Below, one piece after another: positions 53,344 through 61,051 of a DNA stretch of 64,000 nt (positions are counted from its first letter, which is position 1; every line of letters starts with the position of its first letter). A program made the translations under genes and the position numbers. The stretch is from Chryseobacterium gwangjuense (GTDB taxonomy: Bacteria; Bacteroidota; Bacteroidia; Flavobacteriales; Weeksellaceae): assembly GCF_021311115.1 (NCBI RefSeq), contig NZ_JAJTNP010000003.1, forward strand, positions 186,001-250,000. Reading direction: 5' to 3'. The notes under the pieces are model-generated. The model saw nothing but the letters and a program-made list of their open reading frames with translations. It ran no database searches and was not told the origin of the DNA.

Positions 53344-53504
53344 TTTTTTGACACAAAGATTATGTTTAAAACTATATTTTTTAGAAAGCAAAGGCAAATA
53401 AATTTGCTTCGCGAAGCTAGAAGATAACTTAGTCAAATCAACTTGTTGATTCATCTTTGCTCACTTTTATAAATCAAAGAAAATTAAAACTTTGCGTTAA
53501 AAAA
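53344..53504. repeat. Multi-arm intergenic palindrome (TTTTGACACAAAG...CTTTGCGTTAAAA)
   Basis: Outer arms 53344-53358 and 53490-53504 enclose three smaller hairpins: AAGCAAA/TTTGCTT around 53396-53410, a perfect GCTTCGCGAAGC at 53406-53417, and AATCAAC/GTTGATT near 53436-53452. It fills most of the gap between the TonB receptor and the thioredoxin-like gene. Confidence 0.7.
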
Positions 53505-53539
53505 ATGCTTATGAAATAATAAAGATTAAAAAATATAAA

Positions 53540-54007
53540 GTGAAAATTGTAACGATATTTTTATTTTTAATGTTTGTGCCTTGTTTTTGTCTTTCGCAGA
53601 TAAAAACAGGCACTTTTTCGGATTTAGAAGCTCAGCAGAAGGAAAGCCCGAAACCAATTATTATTCATCTATATACAAGCTGGTGCTCGGTTTGTAAGAT
53701 TGAGTCTTTTGAATTAAATAAAAATAAAGAGCTGGTTCAGTTAATAAATGAAAATTTTTACTTCATCAATTTTGAAGCGGAAAAAACAAAAGAAAAAATT
53801 CGTTTTCAGGGAAAAGAATTTGAGTACTTGTCCAATGGAAATTCAGGAATTCATGAGCTGGCTTTGGCTTTATCAAAAAATAAAAATCAGCCTATTTATC
53901 CGCTCTGGATTATTTTGGATAAAGATCAGAATTTGATTGAATATCATGAGGGACAGTTCAAGCCCAAAGAAATGAAAGAGAAACTGTTGGAAGTTTTTAA
54001 ACTTTAG
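53540..54007 (+). CDS. Secreted thioredoxin-like protein
   Basis: A 155-residue protein that starts with GTG at 53540; this start is needed for the signal peptide (KIVTIFLFLMFVPCFCLSQ). The thioredoxin fold carries YTSWCSVCK with C49 and C52, and a cis-Pro region at NQPIYPLW. It should handle disulfides in the periplasm. It follows the TonB receptor gene, whose plug has a cysteine pair, across a palindromic repeat; a functional link is possible but unproven. Confidence 0.88.
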   Translation: MKIVTIFLFLMFVPCFCLSQIKTGTFSDLEAQQKESPKPIIIHLYTSWCSVCKIESFELNKNKELVQLINENFYFINFEAEKTKEKIRFQGKEFEYLSNGNSGIHELALALSKNKNQPIYPLWIILDKDQNLIEYHEGQFKPKEMKEKLLEVFKL

Positions 54008-54021
54008 TTTTTAATATGAAG

Positions 54022-54086
54022 TTTGTCATTCCGTAGGAATATTAAAGTAATAAGTAGTTGGCTTAGATTCTTTCAGAATGACAAAG
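54022..54086. repeat. Intergenic palindrome (TTTGTCATTC...GAATGACAAA)
   Basis: Arms 54022-54031 and 54076-54085 are exact complements; inner GGAAT (54035-54041) and ATTCT (54066-54071) extend the stem. It lies between convergent genes. The same arms recur at 57241-57347 and 60402-60491. Confidence 0.78.
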
Positions 54087-54096
54087 TTTGTGTTGA

Positions 54097-54462
54097 TTAT
54101 TTTAAAAGCACAGCAACAATCGCCAAAATTGCTGGTAAAGCCTGAACAAAAAAGATCTTCTTTGTTGCAGAAATAGCACCATAAATTCCTGCTACTGCAA
54201 CACATCCTAAGAAAAATAAGGCAATATTAGTCTGCCATTTAGCATCTTCAATGAAGAAAGACCAGATTAATCCTGCAGCTAAAAAACCATTGTAGAGTCC
54301 TTGATTGGCTGCCAAACCTTTGGTGGGTTTAAACATTTCGGGAGGTAAAGCTTTTTTAAAAACTTCTTTTCCTTTGGTTTCCCAGGCAAACATTTCCATC
54401 CAAAGAATATACAGGTGTTCGATGGCTACAACTGCAATTAAAATTTTAGCTACGATTTCCAT
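54097..54462 (-). CDS. DUF1304 membrane protein
   Basis: A 121-residue protein with four predicted helices (about 5-22, 48-70, 76-98, 102-120). The start MEIVAKILIAVVAIEHLYILWMEMF and the NQGLYNGFLAAGL motif are typical of DUF1304. The function is unknown. It is divergent from the Crp/Fnr regulator gene with a 67-base shared promoter region, so it may be controlled by that regulator. Confidence 0.9.
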   Translation of the reverse strand: MEIVAKILIAVVAIEHLYILWMEMFAWETKGKEVFKKALPPEMFKPTKGLAANQGLYNGFLAAGLIWSFFIEDAKWQTNIALFFLGCVAVAGIYGAISATKKIFFVQALPAILAIVAVLLK

Positions 54463-54481
54463 GATTTACTGTTTTTTGTCA

Positions 54482-54512
54482 TTGTAAAACTAAAAAAATA
54501 AAGTTAAGTTTG
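54482..54512 (+). promoter_or_regulatory. Promoter of the Crp/Fnr-family regulator gene
   Basis: TTG (54482-54484), a 20-base gap and TAAGTTTG (54505-54512) fit the consensus; transcription should start about 12 bases before the ATG at 54530. Confidence 0.72.
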
Positions 54513-54529
54513 GTTATAGAATTTCAATA

Positions 54530-55102
54530 ATGGAAACTTTCAAGGCACATTTAGATAAATTTATCAGGATCAATGATGAGGAATTTACTTCTATTCTTTC
54601 GTTTTTTCAGGAGATGGAAGTGAAGAAAAAGCACAATCTGATGTTGAGTGGTGAAGTTTGTAAATCGATGTATTTTGTGGGAAAAGGCTGTCTCAGGAAA
54701 TTCTTCATCAATGAAAAAGGAGTAGAGCAGACCACAGAATTTGCCATTGAAAGTTGGTGGATTACTGATACTTTTGCCTATGAAAGACAAATCACATCCG
54801 ACTTCTGCATTCAGGCGGTGGAACGTTCTACGATTTTAATGATCGATCTTCAGACTCAGGAAGCATTATTAAAAAAACATCCTGTAATGGAACGTTACTT
54901 TAGAATGATTTATCAACGGGCTTATGCGGCTTCGGAAAGACGAATCCGGTATTTATATGAAATGACCAGAGAAGAGTTGTATGTGAATTTCAGTACTCAA
55001 TATCCATGGTTTATCCAAAGGATTCCTCAATATTTAATTGCTTCTTTTTTAGGTTTCACTCCGGAATATTTAAGTGAAATCAGAGCAAAATTACGTTCTT
55101 AA
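54530..55102 (+). CDS. Crp/Fnr family transcriptional regulator
   Basis: A 190-residue protein. Residues 20-110 form the cyclic-nucleotide-binding-type beta roll (KKHNLMLSGEVCKSMYFVGKGCLRKFF), followed by the long dimer helix and a short C-terminal helix-turn-helix (RIPQYLIASFLGFTPEYLSEIRAKLRS). The phosphate-binding cassette for cAMP is not conserved, so another signal is likely. It lies just before a DoxX gene and an AhpD-like gene and divergent from a DUF1304 gene, its probable targets. Confidence 0.92.
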   Translation: METFKAHLDKFIRINDEEFTSILSFFQEMEVKKKHNLMLSGEVCKSMYFVGKGCLRKFFINEKGVEQTTEFAIESWWITDTFAYERQITSDFCIQAVERSTILMIDLQTQEALLKKHPVMERYFRMIYQRAYAASERRIRYLYEMTREELYVNFSTQYPWFIQRIPQYLIASFLGFTPEYLSEIRAKLRS

Positions 55103-55165
55103 ACCAGTTTAAGATTTTTACCGTTTATAAACCGCAACTTTGTCATGTAATTAAAAGTCAATATC

Positions 55166-55597
55166 ATGACAAACAAAAATGTTCTATTTCCGCAGTTATT
55201 TTTAAGAATCGCTATTTCAGTAACCATGCTTTCAGCAGTGGCGGACAGGTTTGGGTTTTGGGGTGAAAATTCCGCTTGGGGAAACTGGGCGAATTTTGAG
55301 AAATATACCCAACAGTTTACCTTTTTTCTTCCTGAAAATTTAGGGATTTTTTCAGCGTATGCGGCAACTTTTTTAGAAATTCTTTTTCCTTTGCTGTTGA
55401 TTATTGGTTTTAAAACCAAAATTGCTGCTTACGGAACCGGATTTTTATTGTTGACTTTTGCATTGTCAATGACTATGGCATTGGGAGTTAAAGCTCCTTT
55501 GGATTATTCAGTCTGGATTGGAAGTGCAAGTGCATTTTTACTGGCAGTTCAGGAAAAATATTCGTTTACTATAGACAATTTAACTAAAAAAATATAA
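55166..55597 (+). CDS. DoxX family membrane protein
   Basis: A 143-residue protein with four helices (about 8-28, 55-80, 86-106, 112-128) and the DoxX pattern (LFLRIAISVTMLSAVADRFGFWG, NLGIFSAYAATFLEILFPLLLIIGF). DoxX-like proteins are linked to thiol or oxidative stress in several bacteria, but their mechanism is unknown. It is followed after six bases by the AhpD-like gene, so both are in one operon. Confidence 0.9.
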   Translation: MTNKNVLFPQLFLRIAISVTMLSAVADRFGFWGENSAWGNWANFEKYTQQFTFFLPENLGIFSAYAATFLEILFPLLLIIGFKTKIAAYGTGFLLLTFALSMTMALGVKAPLDYSVWIGSASAFLLAVQEKYSFTIDNLTKKI

Positions 55598-55603
55598 AAC
55601 ATT

Positions 55604-56047
55604 ATGAGTGCAAGAATTAATATTGCCAATGTAGATGCTGCGGCTTACAAAGCAATGATGGGATTGGAAGGATATCTTCAAACGATTTCTTTAAATCATA
55701 TTCAGAAAGAATTGATTAAAATCAGAGCTTCACAAATCAATGGATGTGCGTTCTGTCTGGATATGCACACAAAGGATGCTATGAAATATGGAGAAACTCC
55801 TCAAAGAATCTATCTTTTGAATGCATGGAGAGAAGCGTTGGAATTGTATACCGAAGAAGAGCAGGTTCTTTTGGCTATGACAGAAGAAATTACATTGATC
55901 AGCCAAAAAGGATTAACTGAAGAGACGTATTATAAAGCAAAACAGCTTTTTGATGAAAATCAAATCGCACAAATCATCATGGCTATTATCACAATTAATT
56001 CATGGAACAGAATTGCGATAAGTACACACATGCCGATTGCAAAATAA
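55604..56047 (+). CDS. Carboxymuconolactone decarboxylase / AhpD-like peroxidase
   Basis: A 147-residue all-helical protein with the AhpD motif: C48-AF-C51 followed by H55 (NGCAFCLDMHTKDA). The motif supports peroxide reduction with thiols. This subgroup is usually a stand-alone alkylhydroperoxidase-like protein. It ends the DoxX operon and is followed by a strong terminator. Together with the Crp/Fnr regulator it makes a small redox-response unit. Confidence 0.93.
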   Translation: MSARINIANVDAAAYKAMMGLEGYLQTISLNHIQKELIKIRASQINGCAFCLDMHTKDAMKYGETPQRIYLLNAWREALELYTEEEQVLLAMTEEITLISQKGLTEETYYKAKQLFDENQIAQIIMAIITINSWNRIAISTHMPIAK

Positions 56048-56072
56048 TTCCAAATGATTTAAGTTATTACTA

Positions 56073-56108
56073 AAAAAGCGCTTTTCAGATTTCTGAAAAG
56101 CGCTTTTT
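56073..56108. terminator. Strong terminator after the AhpD-like gene
   Basis: Perfect 17-bp arms (56073-56089 and 56092-56108) with A-run and T-run ends; works in both directions and lies between convergent genes. Confidence 0.93.
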
Positions 56109-56110
56109 GT

Positions 56111-56183
56111 TTCATTACAAGGAGCGAAGAGATGAACCAATTTCTTGATGTTTTGAGATTGCTTCACTTTGTTCGCAATGACA
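56111..56183. repeat. Degenerate intergenic palindrome (GGAGCGAAGAGAT...GCAATGACA)
   Basis: The left part (TTCATTACAAGGAGCGAAGA) opposes the right part (TTGCTTCACTTTGTTCGCAATGACA). Pairing is imperfect, but the pattern resembles the other elements in the window, which also end in ATGACA. It lies directly after the terminator. Confidence 0.5.
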
Positions 56184-56195
56184 GTATGCTGTTTA

Positions 56196-57179
56196 TTAGA
56201 ATTGAGCTAACTCGGTACTAATGAAATTCAATTCTTCCTGAGATAGATCGAAAGACATTGCTTTTGCATTTTCAACGGCTTGCTGAGCATTTCTTGCTCC
56301 GGCTAAAACTACTGTAATTGCAGGTTGTAAAGTTGTCCAAAGTAATACGAGCTGAGAAAGTGTTGCACCTTTTTCTTTAGCAATCGGTTCCATCTTTTCT
56401 AAGAAGTTTTTTACTTTATCTAAATCAAATTGAGAAAAATATCCGTTTCTGTGGTCGTTTTCTTTTAATTGAGTTTCTTTGAAATATTTTCCCGTTAAAA
56501 GACCTCTTTCCATCGGGCTATAAACGATAATTCCTGAATTGTTTTCTAAAGAATAAGGAACCAGATCATTTTCAATGCTACGGTTCAGCATACTGTACGA
56601 CACTTGATTACTTGCTAATGCTAAGGTTTTATTTGCCTCTTCCATTTGCTCAACAGGATAATTACTTACTCCTGCTGTTCTTATTTTTCCTTGCTGAATC
56701 AATATTTCCATAGCTTCCATTGTTTCGCTGATCGGTGTTGTAGAATCCGGCCAGTGAAGCTGTAAAAGATCGATGTAATCTGTTCCCAGTCTTTTTAAAC
56801 TTTCCTCAACTTCTTTTATAATATTTTCTTTTGAAGCGAATTTATACACAGGGATTTTTTTGCCATTTTCCTCTGCATCAAAGAAAAACTCACCTTTCCC
56901 ATTATTACTTCCGTCCCAAACCAATCCGAATTTTGTCAACAACTGAATTTTTGAACGGTCTTTTCCTTTAATGGCTTCTCCAATCATTTCCTCACTTAAT
57001 CCAAAACCGTAAAAAGGAGCGGTGTCAATGGAGGTTACTCCATGATCTAAAGAAGCGTGAATAGAGTTGATGGAATCTTGTTTTTCATTTCCACCCCACA
57101 TATTTCCACCGATAGCAAACGCTCCGTGCGTAATCACTGAAAGTTCTAAATCTGTATTTCCTAATTTTCTATATTCCAT
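56196..57179 (-). CDS. Aldo/keto reductase (first of two)
   Basis: A 327-residue TIM-barrel enzyme: D52 and Y57-type catalytic pair in DTAPFYGFG, K in LLTKFG, H in LLQLHWPD, and the NADPH-binding late segment (ITVVLAGARNAQQAVEN). It reduces aldehydes or ketones. Closest in style to the YhdN/Tas group. It is unlike the second reductase at 61052, which is of the short prostaglandin-synthase/2,5-DKG type, so the two are not recent duplicates. It precedes a repeat and the DJ-1/PfpI gene. Confidence 0.94.
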   Translation of the reverse strand: MEYRKLGNTDLELSVITHGAFAIGGNMWGGNEKQDSINSIHASLDHGVTSIDTAPFYGFGLSEEMIGEAIKGKDRSKIQLLTKFGLVWDGSNNGKGEFFFDAEENGKKIPVYKFASKENIIKEVEESLKRLGTDYIDLLQLHWPDSTTPISETMEAMEILIQQGKIRTAGVSNYPVEQMEEANKTLALASNQVSYSMLNRSIENDLVPYSLENNSGIIVYSPMERGLLTGKYFKETQLKENDHRNGYFSQFDLDKVKNFLEKMEPIAKEKGATLSQLVLLWTTLQPAITVVLAGARNAQQAVENAKAMSFDLSQEELNFISTELAQF

Positions 57180-57240
57180 TTTCTTATCTTAATTTTATGT
57201 AACGTTTTTAACTTTAAAATGATTGAAAAAATATCCTCCA

Positions 57241-57347
57241 TTTTGTCATTCTGACGAAGGAAGAATCTAGTCTGCTTTATTAGAGATTCTTCATTCCACT
57301 TCTGAACTACGTTCGTAGACCTTCAGTCTATATTCAGAATGACAAAA
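57241..57347. repeat. Large intergenic palindrome (TTTTGTCATTCTGA...TCAGAATGACAAAA)
   Basis: Outer arms 57241-57254 and 57334-57347 are exact complements. Inner arms GAAGAATCT (57260-57268) and AGATTCTTC (57284-57292) form a second stem, and CTACGTTCGTAG (57307-57318) a third hairpin. It lies between two leftward genes, 45 bases past the DJ-1 gene's end. Confidence 0.85.
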
Positions 57348-57391
57348 ATGATAGTTGAAATTTCAATCGATTTAATAAAAACTTTAAAAAT

Positions 57392-58144
57392 TTATTTGTT
57401 TAATTCTTTTAAAATAGCTTCCCCTACACTTTTTGCAGATTGAGGATTCTGTCCTGTAATCACTCTTTGATCGCTTACAACGTGATTCTGCCAAAGTCCT
57501 GATTTTTCAAATTTTGCTCCTCTCTCTTTTAATTTATCTTCTAAAAGGAAAGGAACCACGTTCGTTAATTTTACTTCAGACTCTTCTTCATTGGTAAAAG
57601 CATTGATTTTTTTACCATCAACCAAATATTTACCGTTGTTCAGTTTGATATTGACCAAACCTGCAGGTCCGTGACAAACTCCGGCTACAATTCCTCCGTT
57701 TTCGTAGATTTTTGATGCAATGCTAGAGAGTTCTGTATTATCTGCAAAATCCCACATTGCACCGTGACCTCCTGCATAAAATATGGTGGAGTACTCATTT
57801 GGATTTACCTGAGACGGCTTCAACGAATAGTCTATTTTATTTTTGTATTCTTTGTTTTCCCAGAATTCTTTGTTTACTGGATCTTTCAAATCAAATCCGT
57901 CAACAGGAGGAGTTCCGCCTTTTGGACTTACAAAATCGATTTCATAACCTGCTTTGTGGAGAACTTCCCAAGGATGCGACACTTCTCCCAGGTAATATCC
58001 TGTTTCTTCTCCGGTACTACCTTTTTTGTCATGGCTGGTAACGACAAATAAAATTTTCTTTTTCATATTTTTAGATTTTTTGGTTTGTGCCTGAATGAAA
58101 CCTATTGTGAAAACAGAAAGTAGTAATAATGCTAATTTCTTCAT
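57392..58144 (-). CDS. DJ-1/PfpI family protein with signal peptide (Hsp31/glyoxalase III-like)
   Basis: A 250-residue protein. A signal peptide (to residue 20) is followed by the DJ-1/PfpI fold: E45/E46-type Glu region in TGEETGYYLGE, AGGHGAMWDF, and the nucleophile elbow GVCHGP with C157 and H158. The Glu-Cys-His pattern is that of glutathione-independent glyoxalases and Hsp31-like chaperones. A signal peptide is unusual for this family and would place it in the periplasm. It lies next to aldehyde and quinone reductase genes. Confidence 0.9.
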   Translation of the reverse strand: MKKLALLLLSVFTIGFIQAQTKKSKNMKKKILFVVTSHDKKGSTGEETGYYLGEVSHPWEVLHKAGYEIDFVSPKGGTPPVDGFDLKDPVNKEFWENKEYKNKIDYSLKPSQVNPNEYSTIFYAGGHGAMWDFADNTELSSIASKIYENGGIVAGVCHGPAGLVNIKLNNGKYLVDGKKINAFTNEEESEVKLTNVVPFLLEDKLKERGAKFEKSGLWQNHVVSDQRVITGQNPQSAKSVGEAILKELNK

Positions 58145-58154
58145 AATGAAAGTA

Positions 58155-58282
58155 TTTTAACCATTAAGATTTTTTAAGGTATTAAGATGATTAAGCTTTT
58201 AGATTCGCTTTAAGCTATGTTTCAAAAATCCAGTGATTTTACTTAATGAATCTTAAATTCTAAATTTTCTTAATGGTTTAAA
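58155..58282. repeat. Intergenic palindrome (TTTTAACCATTAAGA...TCTTAATGGTTTAAAA)
   Basis: Arms 58155-58169 and 58268-58282 are complements but for one inserted base. The interior holds further TTAAG/CTTAA steps (58173-58260), so the unit can fold into a long AT-rich stem. It fills the gap between the DJ-1 gene and the ygiN-like gene. Confidence 0.75.
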
Positions 58283-58294
58283 ATTTTATTTTAA

Positions 58295-58582
58295 TTAAAT
58301 AATATGAGTCAAATAAATCTGTGGTTTTTCCTGCAGTTTTTCATCGACTAAAGCTCCAAAAACCTGAATGTAAGGTTGCTGATTATGTTGAGCTAATCCT
58401 TCTTCACTTTTCCAGATTTCGTAGAAAATAAATTGATTTTTATCCTCAATTCCCTGATGAAGTGTGTACAATTCGTTGGCGTCCTCTTTCACGGTTTCTT
58501 TTACCATATTCTGAAGAACTTCCAATACTTCGTTTCTGTGTTCTTCTTTTGCTTTGATAACGGCTGTAAGATAAATTTTCAT
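58295..58582 (-). CDS. Antibiotic biosynthesis monooxygenase domain protein (YgiN-like)
   Basis: A 95-residue ferredoxin-like fold protein: VIKAKEEHRNEVLEVLQNMV, then ELYTLHQGIEDKNQFIFYEIW and LAQHNQQPYIQVF, typical of the ABM/YgiN family. YgiN oxidises quinols and works with the quinone reductase MdaB; here too the gene follows an mdaB-like gene and overlaps it by one base. A joint quinone redox cycle is therefore likely. Confidence 0.88.
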   Translation of the reverse strand: MKIYLTAVIKAKEEHRNEVLEVLQNMVKETVKEDANELYTLHQGIEDKNQFIFYEIWKSEEGLAQHNQQPYIQVFGALVDEKLQEKPQIYLTHII

Positions 58583-59196
58583 TAGGCAAACTGAGGTTTT
58601 AGTTCTTTTTCAAAAACATCGGTAAGATGTTCTCTATACAGTTTCATATCGCGGTCGATATTTGCATTTTTCTCTACATCATGGAAATGAAAACTTTCCA
58701 TTTTTTCTAATGAAACAAAAGCGTTCATTCTATGGAATCCAAATAATGGTCCATTATCTACACTGGTTTCGTTGAAGAACTCTCCCGGAAGCGTAAACGC
58801 AGTTTCAGGAGCATTCCAACTTGTGGTAACCATATATTTTCTTCCTTTCAGCATTCCTCCGGTTCCGTAGTTAATTTTCGGGTTTTCGGCAGTTCTGCCG
58901 TCACTCATGTAAATTCCTTTGGCGTGACCGGCTGTGAAAACTTCATCAATATATTTTTTCAAACCGTTGGGTAATTGAAACCACCAGATCGGAGTATGAT
59001 AAATAATGTAATCTGCCCAAACGAATTTTTCCACTTCTTCATGCTTGTCGTAATTCTCGCTCACATTCGTTACTTTTACTTCTACATTTTCAAAATTTTT
59101 CAGAACTTCCAATGTGTTTTCTGCAATGGTCTGATTATATTTTCCTCCGGAATGTCCGAAGTTTTGTCCGCCGTTAATGATTAATACTTTTTTCAT
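58582..59196 (-). CDS. mdaB: MdaB-like NADPH:quinone oxidoreductase
   Basis: A 204-residue flavodoxin-like flavoprotein: INGGQNFGHSGGKYNQTI near the N-terminus, IYHTPIWWFQLPNGLKKYIDEVF, and MVTTSWNAPETAF, matching E. coli MdaB. It makes the two-electron reduction of quinones, avoiding semiquinones. A TAACTTTG box at 59226-59233 (minus strand) is a likely -7 element. It leads a two-gene operon with the ygiN-like gene and is divergent from a LysR-type regulator. Confidence 0.92.
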   Translation of the reverse strand: MKKVLIINGGQNFGHSGGKYNQTIAENTLEVLKNFENVEVKVTNVSENYDKHEEVEKFVWADYIIYHTPIWWFQLPNGLKKYIDEVFTAGHAKGIYMSDGRTAENPKINYGTGGMLKGRKYMVTTSWNAPETAFTLPGEFFNETSVDNGPLFGFHRMNAFVSLEKMESFHFHDVEKNANIDRDMKLYREHLTDVFEKELKPQFA

Positions 59197-59250
59197 TGTT
59201 TTATGATTGTTTAAATTTTATGATGCAAAGTTATGGCGGGTCATTGTATA

Positions 59251-59293
59251 ATAAAAATAATATAAATTATAGTTAATTATTATAAAAATAATA
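59251..59293. promoter_or_regulatory. Candidate operator for the LysR regulator
   Basis: ATAAAAATAATA occurs twice as a direct repeat (59251-59262 and 59282-59293), 31 bases apart, about three helical turns. The repeats overlap the expected -33 region of mdaB. The rest of the 273-base divergent gap holds the regulator's TAATTTTG box (59438-59445). In AT-rich DNA such repeats can arise by chance. Confidence 0.35.
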
Positions 59294-59469
59294 GTTTGCT
59301 AGAATGGCAATTATGTGCTTGTTTATTTTATTAATGCACCTTTATCAATACAAAGAGTCATCATTGTTTCATAAAAACAAAAATTTACAATTGACAAACT
59401 CAATCGTTTTTAATGTATCACAAGTCTGATTAATTTATAATTTTGTATCAGAATATTAATAGTTAATCT

Positions 59470-60387
59470 ATGGTCAATTTAGAATGGTATCGAACTTTTA
59501 AAGCGATATATAAAACGGGAACCTTGACGGGAGCGGCAGATTCATTGTTTATCTCGCAACCAGGTGTGAGTTTACATTTAAGTTCACTGGAGGCGTATGT
59601 CGGATATAAATTATTCGACAGAACCGGACGGAAAATGATCCCTACGGAAAGAGGAAAAGTTCTTTTTAATGCGATTTCGGAACCTTTGACCAAACTTGAA
59701 GATGTAGAGAAAAACTTCCAGAAATCTACCGAAAAACATACTCCTACCATAAGTGTGGGAATGTGTTTTGAAACCTTTCAGACCACTTTGGAACAATATG
59801 TTTCGACATTACCTTTTAACTTGATTATTAGTTTTGGAGAATATCCTGAAATGTTGGATCAACTGGATAAAGGGATTCTGGATTTGATTATCACTCCTAA
59901 AAAAGGAACTTCACCGAATATTTTACATGAAGCATTTTCTTCTGAGCAGATCATTCTGGTCGGGGGGAAAGATGTAGACACAGAAAGTTTTAATGAAGTG
60001 GTGGCTACAAAAGGCCTGGAACATGTTGAAGAATGGCTGAAACAGGAAAAATGGTACGGAACAACCGGAGATATGGAACACCTTTTTCAGTTCTGGATCC
60101 AGAATTTTGGTCATAAACCGAATTTCAGACCGAATTATATTGTTCCGAATTTAAATTCAATCATCCGTTGCTTGAAAGGCGGAACCGGATTGGCGGTTAT
60201 TCCGGATTTCTTATGTAAAAATGAAATTGAAAACGGGGATGTAAAATTGATTTGGGAAGGAGAGAAAAAGCTTGAAAATACTTTGTACTTCGGATGTAGA
60301 AAAAAAACGAACTACGAGGAAGAAATTAATCACATCAAAGGCTTGTTCAGAAAAATGATGAGTAAGGACGAAGCTGTGATTGTTTAA
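59470..60387 (+). CDS. LysR-type transcriptional regulator
   Basis: A 305-residue regulator: N-terminal winged helix-turn-helix (LEWYRTFKAIYKTGTLTGAADSLFISQPGVSLHLSSLE-like region, residues 3-60), linker helix, and a periplasmic-binding-protein-like effector domain (90-300). A TAATTTTG box lies at 59438-59445. It is divergent from mdaB, the classical arrangement for a LysR regulator and its target, so it probably senses a quinone or redox compound. The effector is unknown. Confidence 0.94.
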   Translation: MVNLEWYRTFKAIYKTGTLTGAADSLFISQPGVSLHLSSLEAYVGYKLFDRTGRKMIPTERGKVLFNAISEPLTKLEDVEKNFQKSTEKHTPTISVGMCFETFQTTLEQYVSTLPFNLIISFGEYPEMLDQLDKGILDLIITPKKGTSPNILHEAFSSEQIILVGGKDVDTESFNEVVATKGLEHVEEWLKQEKWYGTTGDMEHLFQFWIQNFGHKPNFRPNYIVPNLNSIIRCLKGGTGLAVIPDFLCKNEIENGDVKLIWEGEKKLENTLYFGCRKKTNYEEEINHIKGLFRKMMSKDEAVIV

Positions 60388-60401
60388 TTTTTGACTGTGC
60401 T

Positions 60402-60491
60402 TTTGTCATCCAGAGCGAAATGAAGTGGAGCGTGGAATCCAGATGTTTTTTTTCATCATGAAAATAGCCTGGATTCCTACGGAATGACAAA
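60402..60491. repeat. Intergenic palindrome (TTTGTCATCC...GGAATGACAAA)
   Basis: Outer arms 60402-60411 and 60481-60491 pair with one inserted base; inner arms GGAATCCAG (60434-60442) and CTGGATTCC (60469-60477) are perfect. It lies between the convergent LysR and acetyltransferase genes and shares its outer arms with the elements at 54022 and 57241. Confidence 0.82.
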
Positions 60492-60504
60492 CTTTAGGGA
60501 TCTA

Positions 60505-60942
60505 TCACAAACTCATATGAATGATCGGATAATCTTTTCCCGAACCATCTTTCTCAGATCTTCCGATGGTTTTGAATCCCATCTTTTCATAAAAATCGAT
60601 TGCCTGTGGATTTTGTTCATTCACATCCACTTTTGTCAAACCGGTTTTCTCTTTCATGAATTCATATAATTTTTTGCCCAAACCTTTTCCACGAGTGCTA
60701 TCATGAATGAAAAGCATTTCAAGATTTCCTTCTGCAACTGATGCAAAACCTTGTGGTTTTTCATTTACAATGATTAAATACACTTCAAGATTAGGTAAAT
60801 AATCTCTGGGAATGATTTCTTTAAAATAAGTAAAATCTTCTTCAGCAAGAAAATTATGCGTTGCTTTCACAGCAGATTCCCAGATTTCCATGATTCTTGG
60901 ATAATCTTCTGATATTGCAATTCTGATTTGATGTGACATCAT
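60505..60942 (-). CDS. GNAT family N-acetyltransferase
   Basis: A 145-residue acetyltransferase: IRIAISEDYPRIMEIWESAV start and the acetyl-CoA loop RGKGLGKKLYEF, followed by VNEQNPQAIDFYEKMGF. This is like the YjaB/PhnO-type small GNAT proteins. The substrate (an amine, amino acid or protein N-terminus) cannot be told. Two adjacent ATGs are possible as starts. It is a single-gene unit. Confidence 0.93.
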   Translation of the reverse strand: MMSHQIRIAISEDYPRIMEIWESAVKATHNFLAEEDFTYFKEIIPRDYLPNLEVYLIIVNEKPQGFASVAEGNLEMLFIHDSTRGKGLGKKLYEFMKEKTGLTKVDVNEQNPQAIDFYEKMGFKTIGRSEKDGSGKDYPIIHMSL

Positions 60943-61051
60943 TTTAAGGTTTTCACAAAAATATAAATTTCAAAATAAGTAAAATTGGTAACTGAAAATT
61001 TCAAAACTTTATCGCAAATTTGTTTGACTTTAATTGAAAACAACCAAAATT

